Source: Cristatella mucedo | Taxonomy: Eukaryota > Bryozoa > Phylactolaemata > Cristatellidae | Direction: 5' to 3' | Length of the DNA: 64,000 nucleotides | Assembly: GCA_009760855.2 (NCBI GenBank) | Contig: WPIO01000224.1 | Location: 163,501 to 227,500 of the forward strand | Shown: positions 13,300 through 25,779 of the stretch, piece by piece | How positions within the stretch are numbered: the first letter of the stretch is position 1 | Layout: each line of letters starts with the position of its first letter | The notes under the pieces: model-generated | What the model was told of the DNA's origin: nothing | The model's database searches: none | What the model saw: the letters and a program-made list of their open reading frames with translations, nothing else | Translations under genes and position numbers: made by a program

Positions 13300-14065
13300 A
13301 GCCTCATCTTAACTTCAGTAACTCTCTACTTGATGGTCTACTTGTAGATGCTATCAGGCACTTACAGTTTGCGCAAACTTCTGACACTAATTTCACCTGC
13401 CTTAAGTGTCCCCGTTGCCTCATTCCACCACCTATTATAGACCAGCAATGGTCATCAATCAAGCAGCTTTTCTAACCACGGGCTCTACCACACACGTTCG
13501 GGTACCGTCCTTCTCTGGCTCGCCAGCCAAGCTACTCTCCCAACCTACTCTCTACAACCTACCACCTACTCTCCAAACAGGCTACTACCTACAACCCCTA
13601 CAACCATTACAGGCCTAATACCTTCAACCTACTCTCCCAACAGGCTAGGCATCCGGCTTTTCCTGATCAAATCTCTTAGCTGCACCTAAACCAGACTCAA
13701 ACTCTTTCTTAAACCATGCCATCATTATAAACTCCTAAAGATATACATGGAACTGACCCCGATGCCAGTCACAACCTGTCCAGAGTTAAGATCGTTTGAA
13801 AAAACCTATACTCGCACCTTTTTCTTACAGAATTTTGTGGGTTCTTATGTTTCGTCCTTTGTATGTTTATACATCCTGAAAATGTGCATGCAACCCTTAA
13901 CCATATTTAGATGTTTTCAATGTGCTTTCTACCTCCACAAATTGCTTACCAGTCGAAATTGTGCATGTTACCACTAAATGTTCAATTATGCTTCCCTTAA
14001 GGCACATGTAAAGTGCCAAGAAATATATTCATGCCCATGATGCTATAAAATTACATCAAATTAAT
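13300..14065 (+). mobile_element. Decayed LINE1 copy
   Basis: It keeps the order of LINE1 landmarks: CTTCAGTAACTCTCTACTTG, repeated CTACTCTCC/ACAGGCTA blocks, GCAACCCTTAACCATATTTAG, then GGCACATGTAAAGTGCC at 14000-14016. No frame survives. Confidence 0.5.
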
Positions 14066-14559
14066 TAGTATAATTCTTATTCTAAAATATCCTAGTGCAA
14101 TCGCTTTAGATGCTACAGCTGAAACTGCTAAGGTAGGGCTTAGATGGTACCAATAATCCCCAGACGTAGCTGCTTGCCTTTACCAATATTTGTGCTAGAA
14201 GTGGCTTCTTCTATATGGATATAAAAAGTACTGTTGCTTCCCACGTGAAAGTAATGTGGTATTTTGTTCTAAAACCAACTTTCACTCAATCGATTCACCT
14301 CATCAGTATTACATTCAAGTCAGCCTCATATAGTTACAAAGTGCTGCACAAAATTCAGGGCTGTATAGACTGGTATAACTCATCCAAGTTAACTTCTTTG
14401 GTTGTGACAGTTTCTCCTAACTTCTATTACTCATTAGTCAAAGACTGCTGGCATACGAAGTAATTCACTTGAATGTATAGCAAAACTCAGAAGAAAATTC
14501 TGTTGTTTCGTGAGCACTGAAAATTAAACCCATAATTTCACAGACCTGGACAACATTTT

Positions 14560-15060
14560 TATCAAGCAGCGAATAGACTTCAAGGTTTCGTCAGTTGATT
14601 TTTGGTTCCTCCATGCTTTACCTCCAGCCTTTCTATATAAACTACTATCTAAACAGGCTAAGTACCACGTGAAGAACTTTTTCAGTTAAGTACATTTAGA
14701 TGTGTTCAAATAACTAGGATACCGTGACTTTATACCTCATTCTCCCAAAGACTGAAACTCACTTCTGACTGACGTGATGGTATGCCACGGATCGACTATT
14801 TTAAAAAGATACAAAACACTCCAGCTTTATTTTTTTTAATTTACGAGATTAATTCACATTTTGCTTGTTTAGCTAGTCTTGCTGACTCTGTTTATCCTAG
14901 TGCTAACTATTTTGACGTGCGTGCTATAATGTATGACGTAAGCAAGTTATTATCTTCAGGCCTCTATGCAAGTGTTATTCCGTGTGCTAACCGCACTAGA
15001 TTGGTTAGTGGCGAAATGCATGCAACGGGAATGAACATGAAGCTAGCACTGTGACGACAA
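14560..15060 (+). mobile_element. Decayed LINE1 copy
   Basis: It has AAGCAGCGAATAGACTTCAA, the counterpart of the KQRIDFK codons, then an ACTGAAACTCACTTCTGACT block and GCTAACCGCACTAGATTGG in family order. It is heavily mutated. Confidence 0.5.
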
Positions 15061-15069
15061 GAAATAAAA

Positions 15070-17560
15070 AGCTCTCGATATTTTGCACATAGTGCTCACA
15101 CCTTTTTTAAAGCATAACCAATAGCGAAGATTGTATGGCTGTCACAGCAGGCGATTTCCAAAATGGATATATATCAGCGGAAGCTCAGCTCTAGGATTAA
15201 CTTTCCAGCTGACCTATCTCAAAGATGGGAGCTTTGGTCAGGCTCACGCCTTATTTGAAGAATCAGATTAATTCCAACAATAATATTATTCATACATAAC
15301 CGTTATTCGTGCTGCTCTTAAGCCTCGGCCTATCATTGTTATGTCGTAAGCGGCTCCAATGGGTGATTCAGTGGGTAAGCTCATAGTTCCAATAGAGATG
15401 CAGATCAAGCTCGTGGTTCTTACTCACTGGTCATTGCACTATCCTGTCCTATAAAATAAATTTAGTTGTCCAACAGTTAATATCTCAGAGACTCCTGGTA
15501 TCTGTCACAGATTCAGTTAAGCTGTCAGCCTTCAGTTGTGGGTTACTGGTACAAGCTGGGAGCCGGCGCCATGCTGGCATGGAGCCACTGTCACGACACT
15601 AGCTATACCTCTTACCGCCTTCGTTAACAGAGAACAGAATCGCGGAAGCTTCTAAGCCATTCATCTGCATCTTTTTATCAGATCAAAGTAGCAGCAGTTA
15701 AACATTTCTGTCAATATTGTCTGTACCACAAGGTACCATTTCTCATGCCACATGCCGGGTTTACTTAAGTCAACGTATTGCAACCACACTCATTGAAGAA
15801 AATCTGAGAACAGTGAGACATACTGAGACATTTTGATGAAAAAAAGGAATCAAGAAATGAGCATTATTGACCTGTGGTACAATTCATCGCAGTATCAAAA
15901 CTTGTCAAAACACAAAAGACGAATGCCCTATCTATCGTTTTGATCAATAGACGTAAGAAGACATATAAAAGGCCAACAAACTAACTAATATCACATCAGA
16001 AGAGCCCGGGTAACATCAACTATTTTCATTTTAAAGTTGAGCTGAGCTATGAGCATGCACTTACAAAGAAAGCTAGTAAAAAATGCGTCTCTGGAATAAC
16101 ATTGCCTCTCAGTAATAAGAAAGAAATGACTATTTGGCGCTGTCATCGAGCTGACCATGGAGGATATGAGCCATCATCCTTTCTCTGCTAAGAAAAGGTA
16201 AACATTAAATGACCTAACAACTTCTTTAATCTCAACCACGACTGTGGATTCGATGGTTATTTGCACCAACAATAATCATGTTAAGAAGCGTCACTTGCTG
16301 TTAGCCTGTAGTGCGACTTCAAACTCTAGCGAACTGCAAACATCCCTTAATTTCCATGCCCAAAGCGAACAGAGTTGCGTGCTAGTTTTGTTAGTTATTG
16401 AATAAAGATAATGCAAGTTTCGACTGAAACGGGATGGCCCAAAAGCGAATCAAATAGTTTTTTGCCATATGAGTAAAATCTAATAATACTGCTCTCTGAG
16501 GCAAAGTTCAATACCTAAGCCTGCGCGAATAAGGAGAAACCCTGTGATCATTATTTTAATCATTACATAAGAGCCAGTAAAAACCCGGCTTCGATCACAA
16601 CGCAATCATTATTATTTGGCAACAGCAAAGGTTCGATAACCCTTATAAAGAAAACTATAAGAAAGCCGAAGAATCAGAGTTGAATCAGAACCCCTATAGG
16701 ACGAAGAACGTAAGAAACCAACTTGTAGCACTCAATCTGGCTCTGAAAGAGTAAACGGAACTTACAAAAGGATTAGAAACCTATCTCTATTTAGGCGCTT
16801 TATATATGCCATCGTGCTCTATCCCACTATCTTGGTCAACAAATTCATTAACCTTGACCTCAGTCGTTAAAGGTACGAAGCTTAACCACTGGAGATGAAC
16901 TATTGCAAAACTCCGTAGCCCATCTGTTAGTTGTCATTCACATCAAACTAATTCAATGGCGACTCCGGGTCTCCATATTTAGCATCAAATAAGTCTGAAA
17001 AATCATCACTTTTGGGTCTGTTTAAACATCCAGTTACTTTCACAAGCCTCGAAATCTGACTTCCTTGTTCTTCTCCTGCACTTCTTTGCCACCAGTTCCT
17101 TGGCTGTCTTTCAATTCGCTTTTACTCACTATAAATTGACATTGACCCATGACTATGACAAAGTCTTCAATCTATGTGCACACAGAATATGCTAATTGCT
17201 TCACGGTTTTGTCACCAACGGATTGGCCTTGCATCATGTAAGTCACAGCTAAAGACCTGTCAGTTCGAATCAGCTTACCGTGCAACCTGCTAAAACTGCA
17301 TTATTACTGATTTATCTGCTGACGCAATCTACTAACATTTGATCTACTATATGTTACTAACTAGAGGTCCTTAAATCGAAAAATAATATTGTCTGAGAGA
17401 TTTTTTAATTTAAACTAATTAAGATACCTGCTGTTTCATTATGCCTGTCTCTTTATTGAAACTTTTTAAATTATCTTTTTGTTTATGGTTATTTTCAACG
17501 AGCTGTATAGAAACTGAATAAGGATTCGATTCAGTAAAAAACAGTAACTATATTATCATA
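15070..17560. other. 3' flank of the receptor gene, no gene recognised
   Basis: About 2.5 kb without a supported frame or a repeat matching other copies in this window. Confidence 0.45.
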
Positions 17561-17565
17561 ACACT

Positions 17566-17575
17566 TTTATTTATT
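17566..17575 (-). promoter_or_regulatory. Polyadenylation signals of the IgSF receptor gene
   Basis: Two overlapping AATAAA hexamers on the minus strand (17566-17571 and 17570-17575) lie about 63-72 nt past the receptor stop codon. This suggests a short 3' UTR and supports 17638-17920 as the last exon. Confidence 0.55.
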
Positions 17576-17637
17576 CGTGGCAAATTGTTAAATATGCAAT
17601 CTTAGCTGTGAAGTGATAACTAAAAGCTTTCAAAAAC

Positions 17638-17920
17638 TTAATGCTTTAAAAATTTCTTAGAAAGTTCGCGATACTCATGCGGGCCACATAATTCAGCTGA
17701 ATCGTGTTGAGGCTGCAATGATAGGTAAGCAACTTTTTTGGTAACGGCTTCCTGCTGATTGAGAAACACCATTTCATTTCCATTTGTTATCTCGGTTGAA
17801 TAATCTCTAATGTCTTCATATAGATGCTGGTTTTCCAGTTGTATTGGAAAATCTCCTTTGGAGAGTTTCTTTTGTTTTCGTGATGGCATCTCGGCAACGG
17901 CTGATTGACGTGGCTTGCTC
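17638..17920 (-). CDS. IgSF receptor, cytoplasmic tail exon with ITIM-like motifs and stop
   Basis: The exon is 283 nt, entering in phase 2 after the acceptor TAATTTTTCAG and ending at TAA (17638-17640). It codes 93 whole residues plus the shared arginine. The start is basic (SKPRQS, then RKQKK), fitting a juxtamembrane region. Four tyrosines follow: LYEDI, DYSTE, VAYLSL and EYREL. VAYLSL fits the ITIM pattern (I/V/L/S)xYxx(L/V/I). LYEDI and EYREL are YxxI/L motifs without the hydrophobic residue at -2. YLSL and YREL are separated by 14 residues, longer than a standard ITAM. When phosphorylated such motifs recruit SH2 proteins (SHP phosphatases or Syk-type kinases in vertebrates). They also fit the YxxPhi endocytic signal. 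An internal methionine (17889) could be misread as a start, but the frame is open upstream to the splice site. Confidence 0.75.
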
Positions 17921-19910
17921 CTGAAAAATTATCCGAATTATACGTAAAAGACAGGACAGTTCAATGTGACGATCTCAGTAGCTATATCTACGTACTCTTC
18001 AACTCAATTATAAATAACCCATCTTTTTAATTATGAAATGGCTCCTTATGATCGGCATGAATTCACCTATAATATATGTAAATATTATTTTTTCACAGAA
18101 TTGTTCTTAAGGCAAACTGAGTTCTGACGAGGCACTTCATCTACGCCGAAAAAGAAGCAAATTAATAACTAGGTGATTATAAGTATCCAAATGCTGAAGG
18201 TTACAGTCCATAAAAGATAACAGTATGTGACTAGAAAGTGATGGAGGTATATCGTGGGTCTTCAGTTAGCTTTAAATGGTACCACTGTGGGCTATCTTTT
18301 GGTACTATTTTGTAGTTCCATGCTGATACACAGAGAAACATAAGGCGTTGTTTTCAGAGCATTCCATGACTATCCTCGAATAATATATTTCAAGATTTGG
18401 GTATTTGGATAAAAGCTCAGAGAATAGTTTGCATATAAGTAAGAGAATGAATCTCAAATGGACTATCAAATCCCTTAAGTGATTGCTTGATAGTCATTTA
18501 ACCGTAAACTAATGCGGAAACTACAAAATTCATGAGAGGCAAACTTAGCTGCATATTTTTTCAAAACTTTAGGCATCCTATTGCAACATCAGGTAGAAAT
18601 TTAAGAACGAATATAAAATACATTAATTCGGGGATGTATTGCAAAAGGCATTTTAATTTGACTGAAGTTACTTTATCTAAGCATGAGGATTTAGTGGAAC
18701 TAATGCACCGTCTAATAAACGGCCATTTCATAGCTGGAAAGGCTAAGCAATGTCATGTAAGTGAGCAATTATAGGACGAGTATTTCAAGTTTGGTAATGG
18801 CACCAAGTTTTCACTGCTCGTTAAACGCTTGCATTTCATTATTTACATTCAACAGTGACCCCATCAGTAGAAGCTCTTTTCTAAATACAATAAGTTATGC
18901 GACTTACCACCTACTAAAATAACTAAATAGCTATTTCGGAAATTTGCGTGTTCGTTAAAGGTTAAACTAACTCAAATATTATAATAGATTTTACCATTTC
19001 AAAGTTTGGCATATGCACTCAGGTGCCGAAATTCCGTGCAGTATGGCCACTACAGTTGTGGCTATAAATGTTTAGGGTCATAAGAGGGTTTTATTTAATC
19101 ATAGGCACAGTAAAGTTACGGAAAACATATCAAATATGTATTTACCGTCTTCACTCGCCACTTCGCGCACCGACTTTTGCCGCTTCACTCTATCGTGGTT
19201 TTTTAAAATATGCATTCCATTAAAACGTTGATCGCGATAGTGAAAAGAATACAGTGCGTGCTCAATTTGTTTAGTCAATTATACATCCCTGTATTAAAAT
19301 TAAAATTTAAAAATTGAATTTCTGCACGTGTAGACGGTAGGCCCAAATATTCGAGTACCACACTAATCCTTCAACTCATGGTGCACTTCGCAGAAATTAC
19401 CTCGTTTCGTTAGATTCTGGGACTGATTAACCGCGATAAACGAGGGACGAATGCACAGCAAAAAATATGCACATATGCTGGTGGTAGGTATTTGTTCAGC
19501 GTGATGTTGCCCCACCACGATTTTATCTGACGAACCTTGTCTGGCCAGGCTTTGAGGCAGCAAGTTTCTCCATTTATTTTCTCCTCTGCTCCAATACGTT
19601 CAAATGAGCCTGAGTTTTACTGAAAATGTGGGTTACTGGTTAAGGTCAAATATCTTCTCTCAGCCACCTATCAATATCGCTCTATAATCGTTTGACGGGT
19701 TCCAAAAATGCAGCTGGCTGGGCCAGCCTCAAAAAAGGATTCGCCACAAAGCATTTCACCGGCCAATCAGTTGGCAAAGTTTATATATATTGCTGCCAAA
19801 CGTGACGATCCCCAAGCACAGTATTTGAGCATTGAAATTCAACTTGCATGCCCAAAAATAACTTGACTAAATTGTAATTGGTAATAGGGAAGTCACCTAG
19901 CCAATTGCCT
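17921..19910 (-). other. Receptor intron 5 (part), unassigned
   Basis: Lies between the microexon and the tail exon. No extra exon is required here because phases match directly. An ACTTAC (minus GTAAGT) at 18902 has no good acceptor partner. Confidence 0.45.
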
Positions 19911-19915
19911 TATTT

Positions 19916-21690
19916 TAATAATAATATATTGCACTTTATAAAGCGCCCTCAGAGAACTTAACCTCTTTCTAGGCGCTTTACATTTGCTGCAAAGTGATAT
20001 GCAATAGAATAGTAAGTAAAATCATGCTTGAAAAACAAACAAAATGAATAATATGGTTAAGGGTGACATGCACAGGGTCAGCATGCAAATGTGGTTAGTG
20101 GCAGCATGCACAGTGTCAGCACGCATAAGCACATCAAGGACGAATCACAGGGACCCACTAAATGCTGTCCTAAATAGGTGTATTTTTAAGTTTTTTTAAA
20201 TGTGGTCAGGTCAGGGGATGTTCTGACGCATGTCGGGAGGGAGTTCCAGGCTTTGGGAGCATACGAGCTAAATGCACGGTCTCCAAAGGATTTAAGGTTT
20301 GTACGAGGTATTTCTAGACTGTTGGATTCCGAAATGCGAGTGGTACGATGCTTGGCCTGATGGGGTAGTATAACTGAAAGATAGGCTGGAGCCATAGAAT
20401 GAAGAGACCTAAAAGTGAGCGACAAAACCTTGAAGTCAATCCGTTGCCTCACTGGTAGCCAGTGCAGGTCGGCGAGAAGTGGAGTAATGTGGCAACTGCG
20501 AAGCTCACGACAGACAAGCCTGACTGCAGAGTTTTGCACCAGCTGCAACCGCCTGATCGCACATGCTGGTAGGCCCGTAAGCAGTGAGTTGCAGAAGTCG
20601 AGACGGGATGTCACAAATGCATGGACCAACGTAGACGTGGTATCCTTATCTAAACAAGCCCGAATTTTAGAAATGTTATCAAGCTGAAAATAGGGAGATT
20701 TGACTGTGGAGCTGATGTGGTCGTCTAACGAGAGGTCGCTTTGGAATATGACACCTAGATTTCGAGCTGTTTCAACTGGAGATATGCTGGCAGAGCCAAT
20801 TTTTAAAGTCAGCCTTTCCAATTTCTGAATCACACTGGGTTTGCCCATAACTAGTAAGTTAGTTTTATCATCGTTTAGTTTTAGAAAATTTGCTGCCATC
20901 CATGTGCGGATGTCATCAATGCATGCAGCAAGTGAGTTGAGAGAATTTGAGGTGCTCGAAGGCTGGGAGGGATCAAGCAAAGGTACAACTGAGTGTCATC
21001 CGCATAGAAGTGAAAGCGTAGATTGTGCTTGGCAATCACATCAGCAAGAGGGAGAGTATAAACGGTGAAAAGGACCGGACCTAGCACAGAGCCCTGAGGT
21101 ACTCCATATTTTAGAGGTACTTCAGATGATCTTTGTCCATTCACGTCAATACTCTGGAGTCTCCCACTGAGATAGGACCTGAACCACTGCAGAGCAGTGC
21201 CAGTGATGCCCAGGCGAGATGAGAGGCGCTCTAGAAGTACTTTGTGATCGATGGTATCAAAAGCTGCCGAAAGATCGAGCAAAACAAGAAGAGACACTCT
21301 ACCCATGTCTGCATTCCTAAGTAGGTCGTTGTATACCCGAAGCAATGCTGACTCTGTGGAGTGATTAGCTCTAAAGCCAGACTGGAACTTACTAGCAAGG
21401 TGTGAGGTTTCGATATACGAGTTCAGCTGGTCTGCCACGACCCGTTCCAGTGTCTTTGATAGGAATGGTAGAAGGGAGACTGGGCGGTAGTTGCTTAAGT
21501 TCTCTTGGTCTAGTGTAGCTTTCTTGAGAAGTGGCCTGACTACAGCTTTTTTGAAAGGTGCTGGGACCTGACCTGAGGCTAATGACATATTAATGATGTT
21601 GGTTATGCATGGCAGCAGCAGATCAATGCAACGTAGGAGCAGGACAGTGGGAATAACCCTTTTGAAAGACTATGGAGTGATATCGACAGG
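19916..21690 (-). mobile_element. LINE1 reference copy, 5'-truncated, best preserved RT
   Basis: About 1.77 kb, reverse orientation, inside receptor intron 5. The 3' end at 19916 is a TAA repeat then GCGCCCTCAGAGAACTTAAC. The frame 21588-20881 holds RT motifs in order: NYRPVSLLPFLSKTLE, FQSGFRANHSTESALL, LLDLSAAFDTIDH, GVPQGSVLGPVLF and the catalytic FYADDTQLY. A frameshift near 20980 moves to the frame ending at 20186, which holds NDDKTNLLVMGK, LDFCNSLLTGLPACAI and NLKSFGDRAFSSYAPKAWNS. A second lesion ends it early in a T run. These motifs are those of the CR1/L2 group. The endonuclease part is absent through 5' truncation. Having only two lesions makes it the youngest copy in the window. 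Confidence 0.9.
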
Positions 21691-21699
21691 AAGCTGGGG

Positions 21700-22139
21700 C
21701 ACGGTGTTCGGCCTACACTAGTAATCTACCTTTTCGGTAAAATGCAGGCTGTGTGGAATTTGCTGCAGCAGAAGAGAAAAAACAGAAGAGACATAAGCAT
21801 GCGGTCTCTAAGCTTGACCTGACAAGTTTGGCTATTACGAATCGTCAAATGAAACTAAACGAATGCCTTTCACTCGTAAAAGGCAAATAAACCGGGAAGC
21901 AATGCTGGTCTAGGCAAGCATGTTTTTGCTACAATTAAAATGTGCTTACTTCAGTAGAAAGATTCTTTAGGCTTTCATCTAAACGTTCGCTATCATTTTG
22001 TATTTATTTTCATTAATCGGAGCATGACAACTGAAGGTGCTGCATCCGAACACTTGTGGGTGTTCAGATGCCAAGGTTTACCCCCATCATAATAAGTAAC
22101 AAGAGTATTTAGTAGAAGGATGAATAGCTTCTGAATAAG

Positions 22140-22140
<1 letters not shown>
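21700..22140. other. Unassigned intron sequence
   Basis: No gene or known repeat seen between the LINE1 copy and the TA microsatellite. Confidence 0.4.
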
Positions 22141-22142
<2 letters not shown>

Positions 22143-22207
<65 letters not shown>

Positions 22208-22245
22208 TTATATATTTATATATATATTTATATATGTATGTTTAT
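22143..22245. repeat. TA microsatellite
   Basis: An almost pure TA run to about 22199, then TATATTTA variants to 22245. Confidence 0.95.
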
Positions 22246-22524
22246 ATGACCTGCAGTGACTACCTAAATAGTTTTTAATTAAGAGTAAAATGCTCACAGT
22301 AACTACCTCGTCATTTAGCACAGGCTTTAAGTAACCCCCACTTTAGAACGTAAAGTACAAAGGCATGCACCAACCGTAGGGTAATTGCAGTGCTTATGCT
22401 GTGCATAACCATAAGACGTATCAACGCATCCGACGAAGAGATTGCACATCGAAAGTCCAAGCAGGTTTTGAAATGTTACCGATTACCAACAACTGCGTCG
22501 TCATTCTCGTAGTTACTTCCTGTA

Positions 22525-24215
22525 TGATATAATAATAATAATACCAAAAAATGCCCTCGGAGAACTGAATCTCTTTCTGGGCACTTTGTGTGTGTGGCAG
22601 AGGAAGCGTGGTCGAAAGGTTAGTGGTAGCATGCTCAAAGACTACAATCATGGCATGATTACATGCAAGTTAATGGTATCGACACATCCCCAGCATGCAT
22701 AAGCACACCAAGGAGAAATCACGTTCTGAAAAATTTATGTCTTTTTAGCTCCTTTTTTAAGTTTTGTAAAAGTCAGTGGAAGTCCTCAAGTTAGTCAGGA
22801 GTGACTTCCTGGATTTGGGATTATACCAAATAAAGAAACCATCTCCAAGGGATTTGAGGTCTTTAAGAGATATATTTAAACTATTTGATTAGGAATACCA
22901 CATTTTTCGATGCTTGACGTGGTGGAGGAGTGGATCTGATTGGTAAGCTAAAGCCAGAGAATAAAGGGGCGTAAAAGTAAGTGACAGAAATTTGAATCCG
23001 ATACGTTGCTTGATCGGGAGCCAGTGCAGACTGGTGAAAAGTGGTGTAGTGGGGCAACTTCAAAGCTCCCAACTGAAAAGCCTACGTGCAGAGCTTTGCA
23101 CCAACGGCAAATGCCTGAGTGCACAGGCCGGTAGACAAGCAAGCATGCTTTCCCAGAGTCAAGACAGAATGCCACAACAGCATGGATCAATTTAGATGTG
23201 GTATCCGTTTCCAAAAAAGCCAGGATTTTAACAACGTTGTGCAGCTGCCAGTAGGCAGACTTGACTGTGGAGTGGATGTTGTCATCTGATGAAAGGTCAC
23301 TTCGGAACAGACATGCAGATTCGTGCGCGTACAACGGGAGATATGCTGGCAGAGCTGATTTTGAGTGTTGCATTTTCCTATCTCCAACTCATACTTGATT
23401 TGCATATTACTAGAAAGCTATTTTATCGCAATGAAATTTAAAAATCTTTGCTGCCATTCATGTGTGGGATGTTATCAATACATGCAGCAAGGGAGTTGAG
23501 AGAATTTGACGTACTAGAAGGCTGGGAGGAATAAAATTAAGGTTACATCTGTGTGCAATTTGCGTATAATTGAAATCTTAGGTCGTCTCTGGCAGTCACA
23601 TTTGTAAGATGGAGAGTATAAACCATGAAAAGAACAGGACCAAGCAGGAAGCCCCGAGAGTCCTTAGTTACATGGTATTTCAGAGCCTCCTCAGATGATT
23701 TTTATCTATTCACATCAGTACTCTGGAATCTCCCACTGAGATAGGATCTGAACCGTTGTTTTGCGGTGCCAGTGATGCACAGGCGAGATGAGAAGCGCTC
23801 AAGAAGGACTTGGTGATCAATAGTATCACAAGCTGCCGAAATATGGAGCGAAACAAGTAGAGACACTCTACCCGTGTCTGCATCTCTAAGTAGGTCGTTA
23901 TACATCCGTAGCAATGCTGACTCTATGGAGTGATTAGCTCTAAAACCAGACTGGAATTTACTAGCAAGGTTCGAAGTTTCAATTTAAGAGTTCAGCTGGT
24001 CTGCCGTCACTCTTCCGGTATCTTTAATGTATCTTTAAATTGGAACGGTAGAAGGAAGACTGGGCGGCAGTTGCTCAAGTTGTCTTGGTCTACTGTTGCT
24101 TTCTCGAGTAATGGAATGACTACAGCCTTTTTGAAAGGTACTGGGACATGACCTGAGCTATTGAAATAGTACCGATGTTATTTGTGCATGGCAGCAGCAG
24201 ATCAATGTCGAAGCA
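22525..24215 (-). mobile_element. LINE1 copy, near full RT region, decayed
   Basis: A second long minus-strand copy, next to the reference copy and of similar extent. The 3' end is at 22525 (ATAATAATA, GCCCTCGGAGAACTGAATC). The frame 23702-23914 shows the RT start (LLRDADTGRVSLLVSLHIS) and 22948-23373 the C-terminal part. Many substitutions and stops make it much older than its neighbour. Confidence 0.8.
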
Positions 24216-24614
24216 GGACAGAAGGAATATCACAAAGTACTTGTCGTCTTCTTTAAAATGGGATGTGAACCTCAAGACTAGGTCACTAATGATCACCTTG
24301 AATGTAGCCACTGAGGTTCTGCTTACAGATGATAGACAGGATTTAGGAATGATGCTTCCATCTTAGGGACGGACTTCTTGTCTATCTTGCCTTTCTTGTC
24401 TATCTTGTTAGCAGAGAAGCTAGAGAACCGACCAGCTAGATTATCACAGGGATCACTAGGTAAGGAGCTAATCTGGGAGTGGTTAAGAGATGGTTGATAT
24501 TCTACGTAAACATTTTTGGATTGTGCATCTGTAATTCAGCAATTTGTTTATTTTTTATTGTCAATTTATTTTTATTCTTAATTTTTTATACTTTGTAATC
24601 GCATCTCTACCTGT

Positions 24615-25115
24615 AATAATACTAATCATAATAATTTTAATAATAGACTTGATAAGTGCCATCAGAGAACTCAATCTTTTTCTAGGGGCTTTATATTTGC
24701 TGCAAAGGAATTGCGATTGAATGTTGAGTGGCATCATGCTTGATAAACCGCATGAATAACTTGGCTAGGGGTGACATTCACAAGGTGAGCATGCAAGTAT
24801 GGTTACTGGCTGCATGAGCAGTGTCAGCACGCATAAGGACATAAAGGATGAATCGCGGGGACCCACTAAATGCTGTCCTAAATAGGTGCCTTTTTAAATG
24901 TGGTCAAATCAGGGGATGTGACGCAAGTCGGGAGTGAGTTCCAGGCTTTGAGAGCATACGAACTGAATGCACGGTCTCAAAAAGATTTGAGGTTTGGACG
25001 AGGTTTTGGTTAACAGTAAGATTCCAAAAGCCGGGTGGTACGATTTTTAGGCCTGGTGGGGGAGTAGATCTGATAGATAGGCTGGAGCCAAAAAATGAAG
25101 TGACATAAAAGTGAG
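24615..25115 (-). mobile_element. LINE1 3' fragment
   Basis: ATAATT tail, then GTGCCATCAGAGAACTCAAT at about 24656. The frame at 24904-25164 covers the LINE1 C-terminus. It ends abruptly at about 25115, where LINE2 begins in the other direction. Confidence 0.7.
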
Positions 25116-25117
25116 CT

Positions 25118-25635
25118 GTGACCTTCCTTAAGCATTTTTCTGGGGTTTCTGCGTGCCATGTCACTAACTTAATAAGGTCTAGGAAAAAGAGCTCGTATCC
25201 TGAAGACCCTATTCCACCATCTCTGTGGCCTTCACTGGTAGACCTGCCAGAACCGAGATTTCTAATGCTTCTTTGAAAGAAATGGTCGTATTCAAGTCCT
25301 TCAAATCGACAATTGTTAGGCCCATGCTTTAACAGCCTGGATTAGTCAGTTCTTTTCTGACTATCTCAGAGTTTCCCTTCTTCCTTTCTTGTCAAAGATT
25401 CTTGAAAAATTCTCGCTAAGCAGCCGGTTGCACATATTGAAAAGAATGAAATGTCAGATACATTTCATTCAGGCTTCAAGAGGCAGCACAAAACTGAAAA
25501 CTGCTCTCCTCCGTCTTAACAATGACATTCAATGTGGCAACGATGACAGAAATGTAAATGCCCTTGCTATGCTAGATCTATCAGCAGCCTTTGAACCATT
25601 GATCACGATGTTCTACTTAAAAGATTGAGATTGAT
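25118..25635 (+). mobile_element. LINE2 fragment, RT N-terminal half
   Basis: Contains GACCTTCCTTAAGCATTTTT, which matches the copy at 39220. The frame at 25389-25628 has ALLRLNNDIQCGNDDRNVNA then LAMLDLSAAFE, the RT palm entry. It stops before the catalytic YADD. Confidence 0.7.
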
Positions 25636-25775
25636 TAAACAGCCTATCTTATGTTGCGATAGAATAGCCTTTGTGGCTATCGCTGCCTCTTAAAGCGGCA
25701 ATAAAGGATCGCCCACTGCAAGATATGAACCTGCCACAGAAAAGCAATCTAGTGTGCCATCAGGTTCTCTGAGGC
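25636..25775 (-). mobile_element. SINE-B copy, decayed
   Basis: Minus-strand match to SINE-B: GCCTTTGTGGCTATCGCTGC, AGCGGCAATAAAGGATCGCC and CACTGCAAGATATGAACCTG. Confidence 0.55.
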
Positions 25776-25779
25776 TGCG

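Noticed and set aside
17650-17760. Canonical ITAM formed by YLSL and YREL
   Set aside because: The gap is 14 residues, longer than the usual 6-12, so only separate YxxL/I motifs are claimed.
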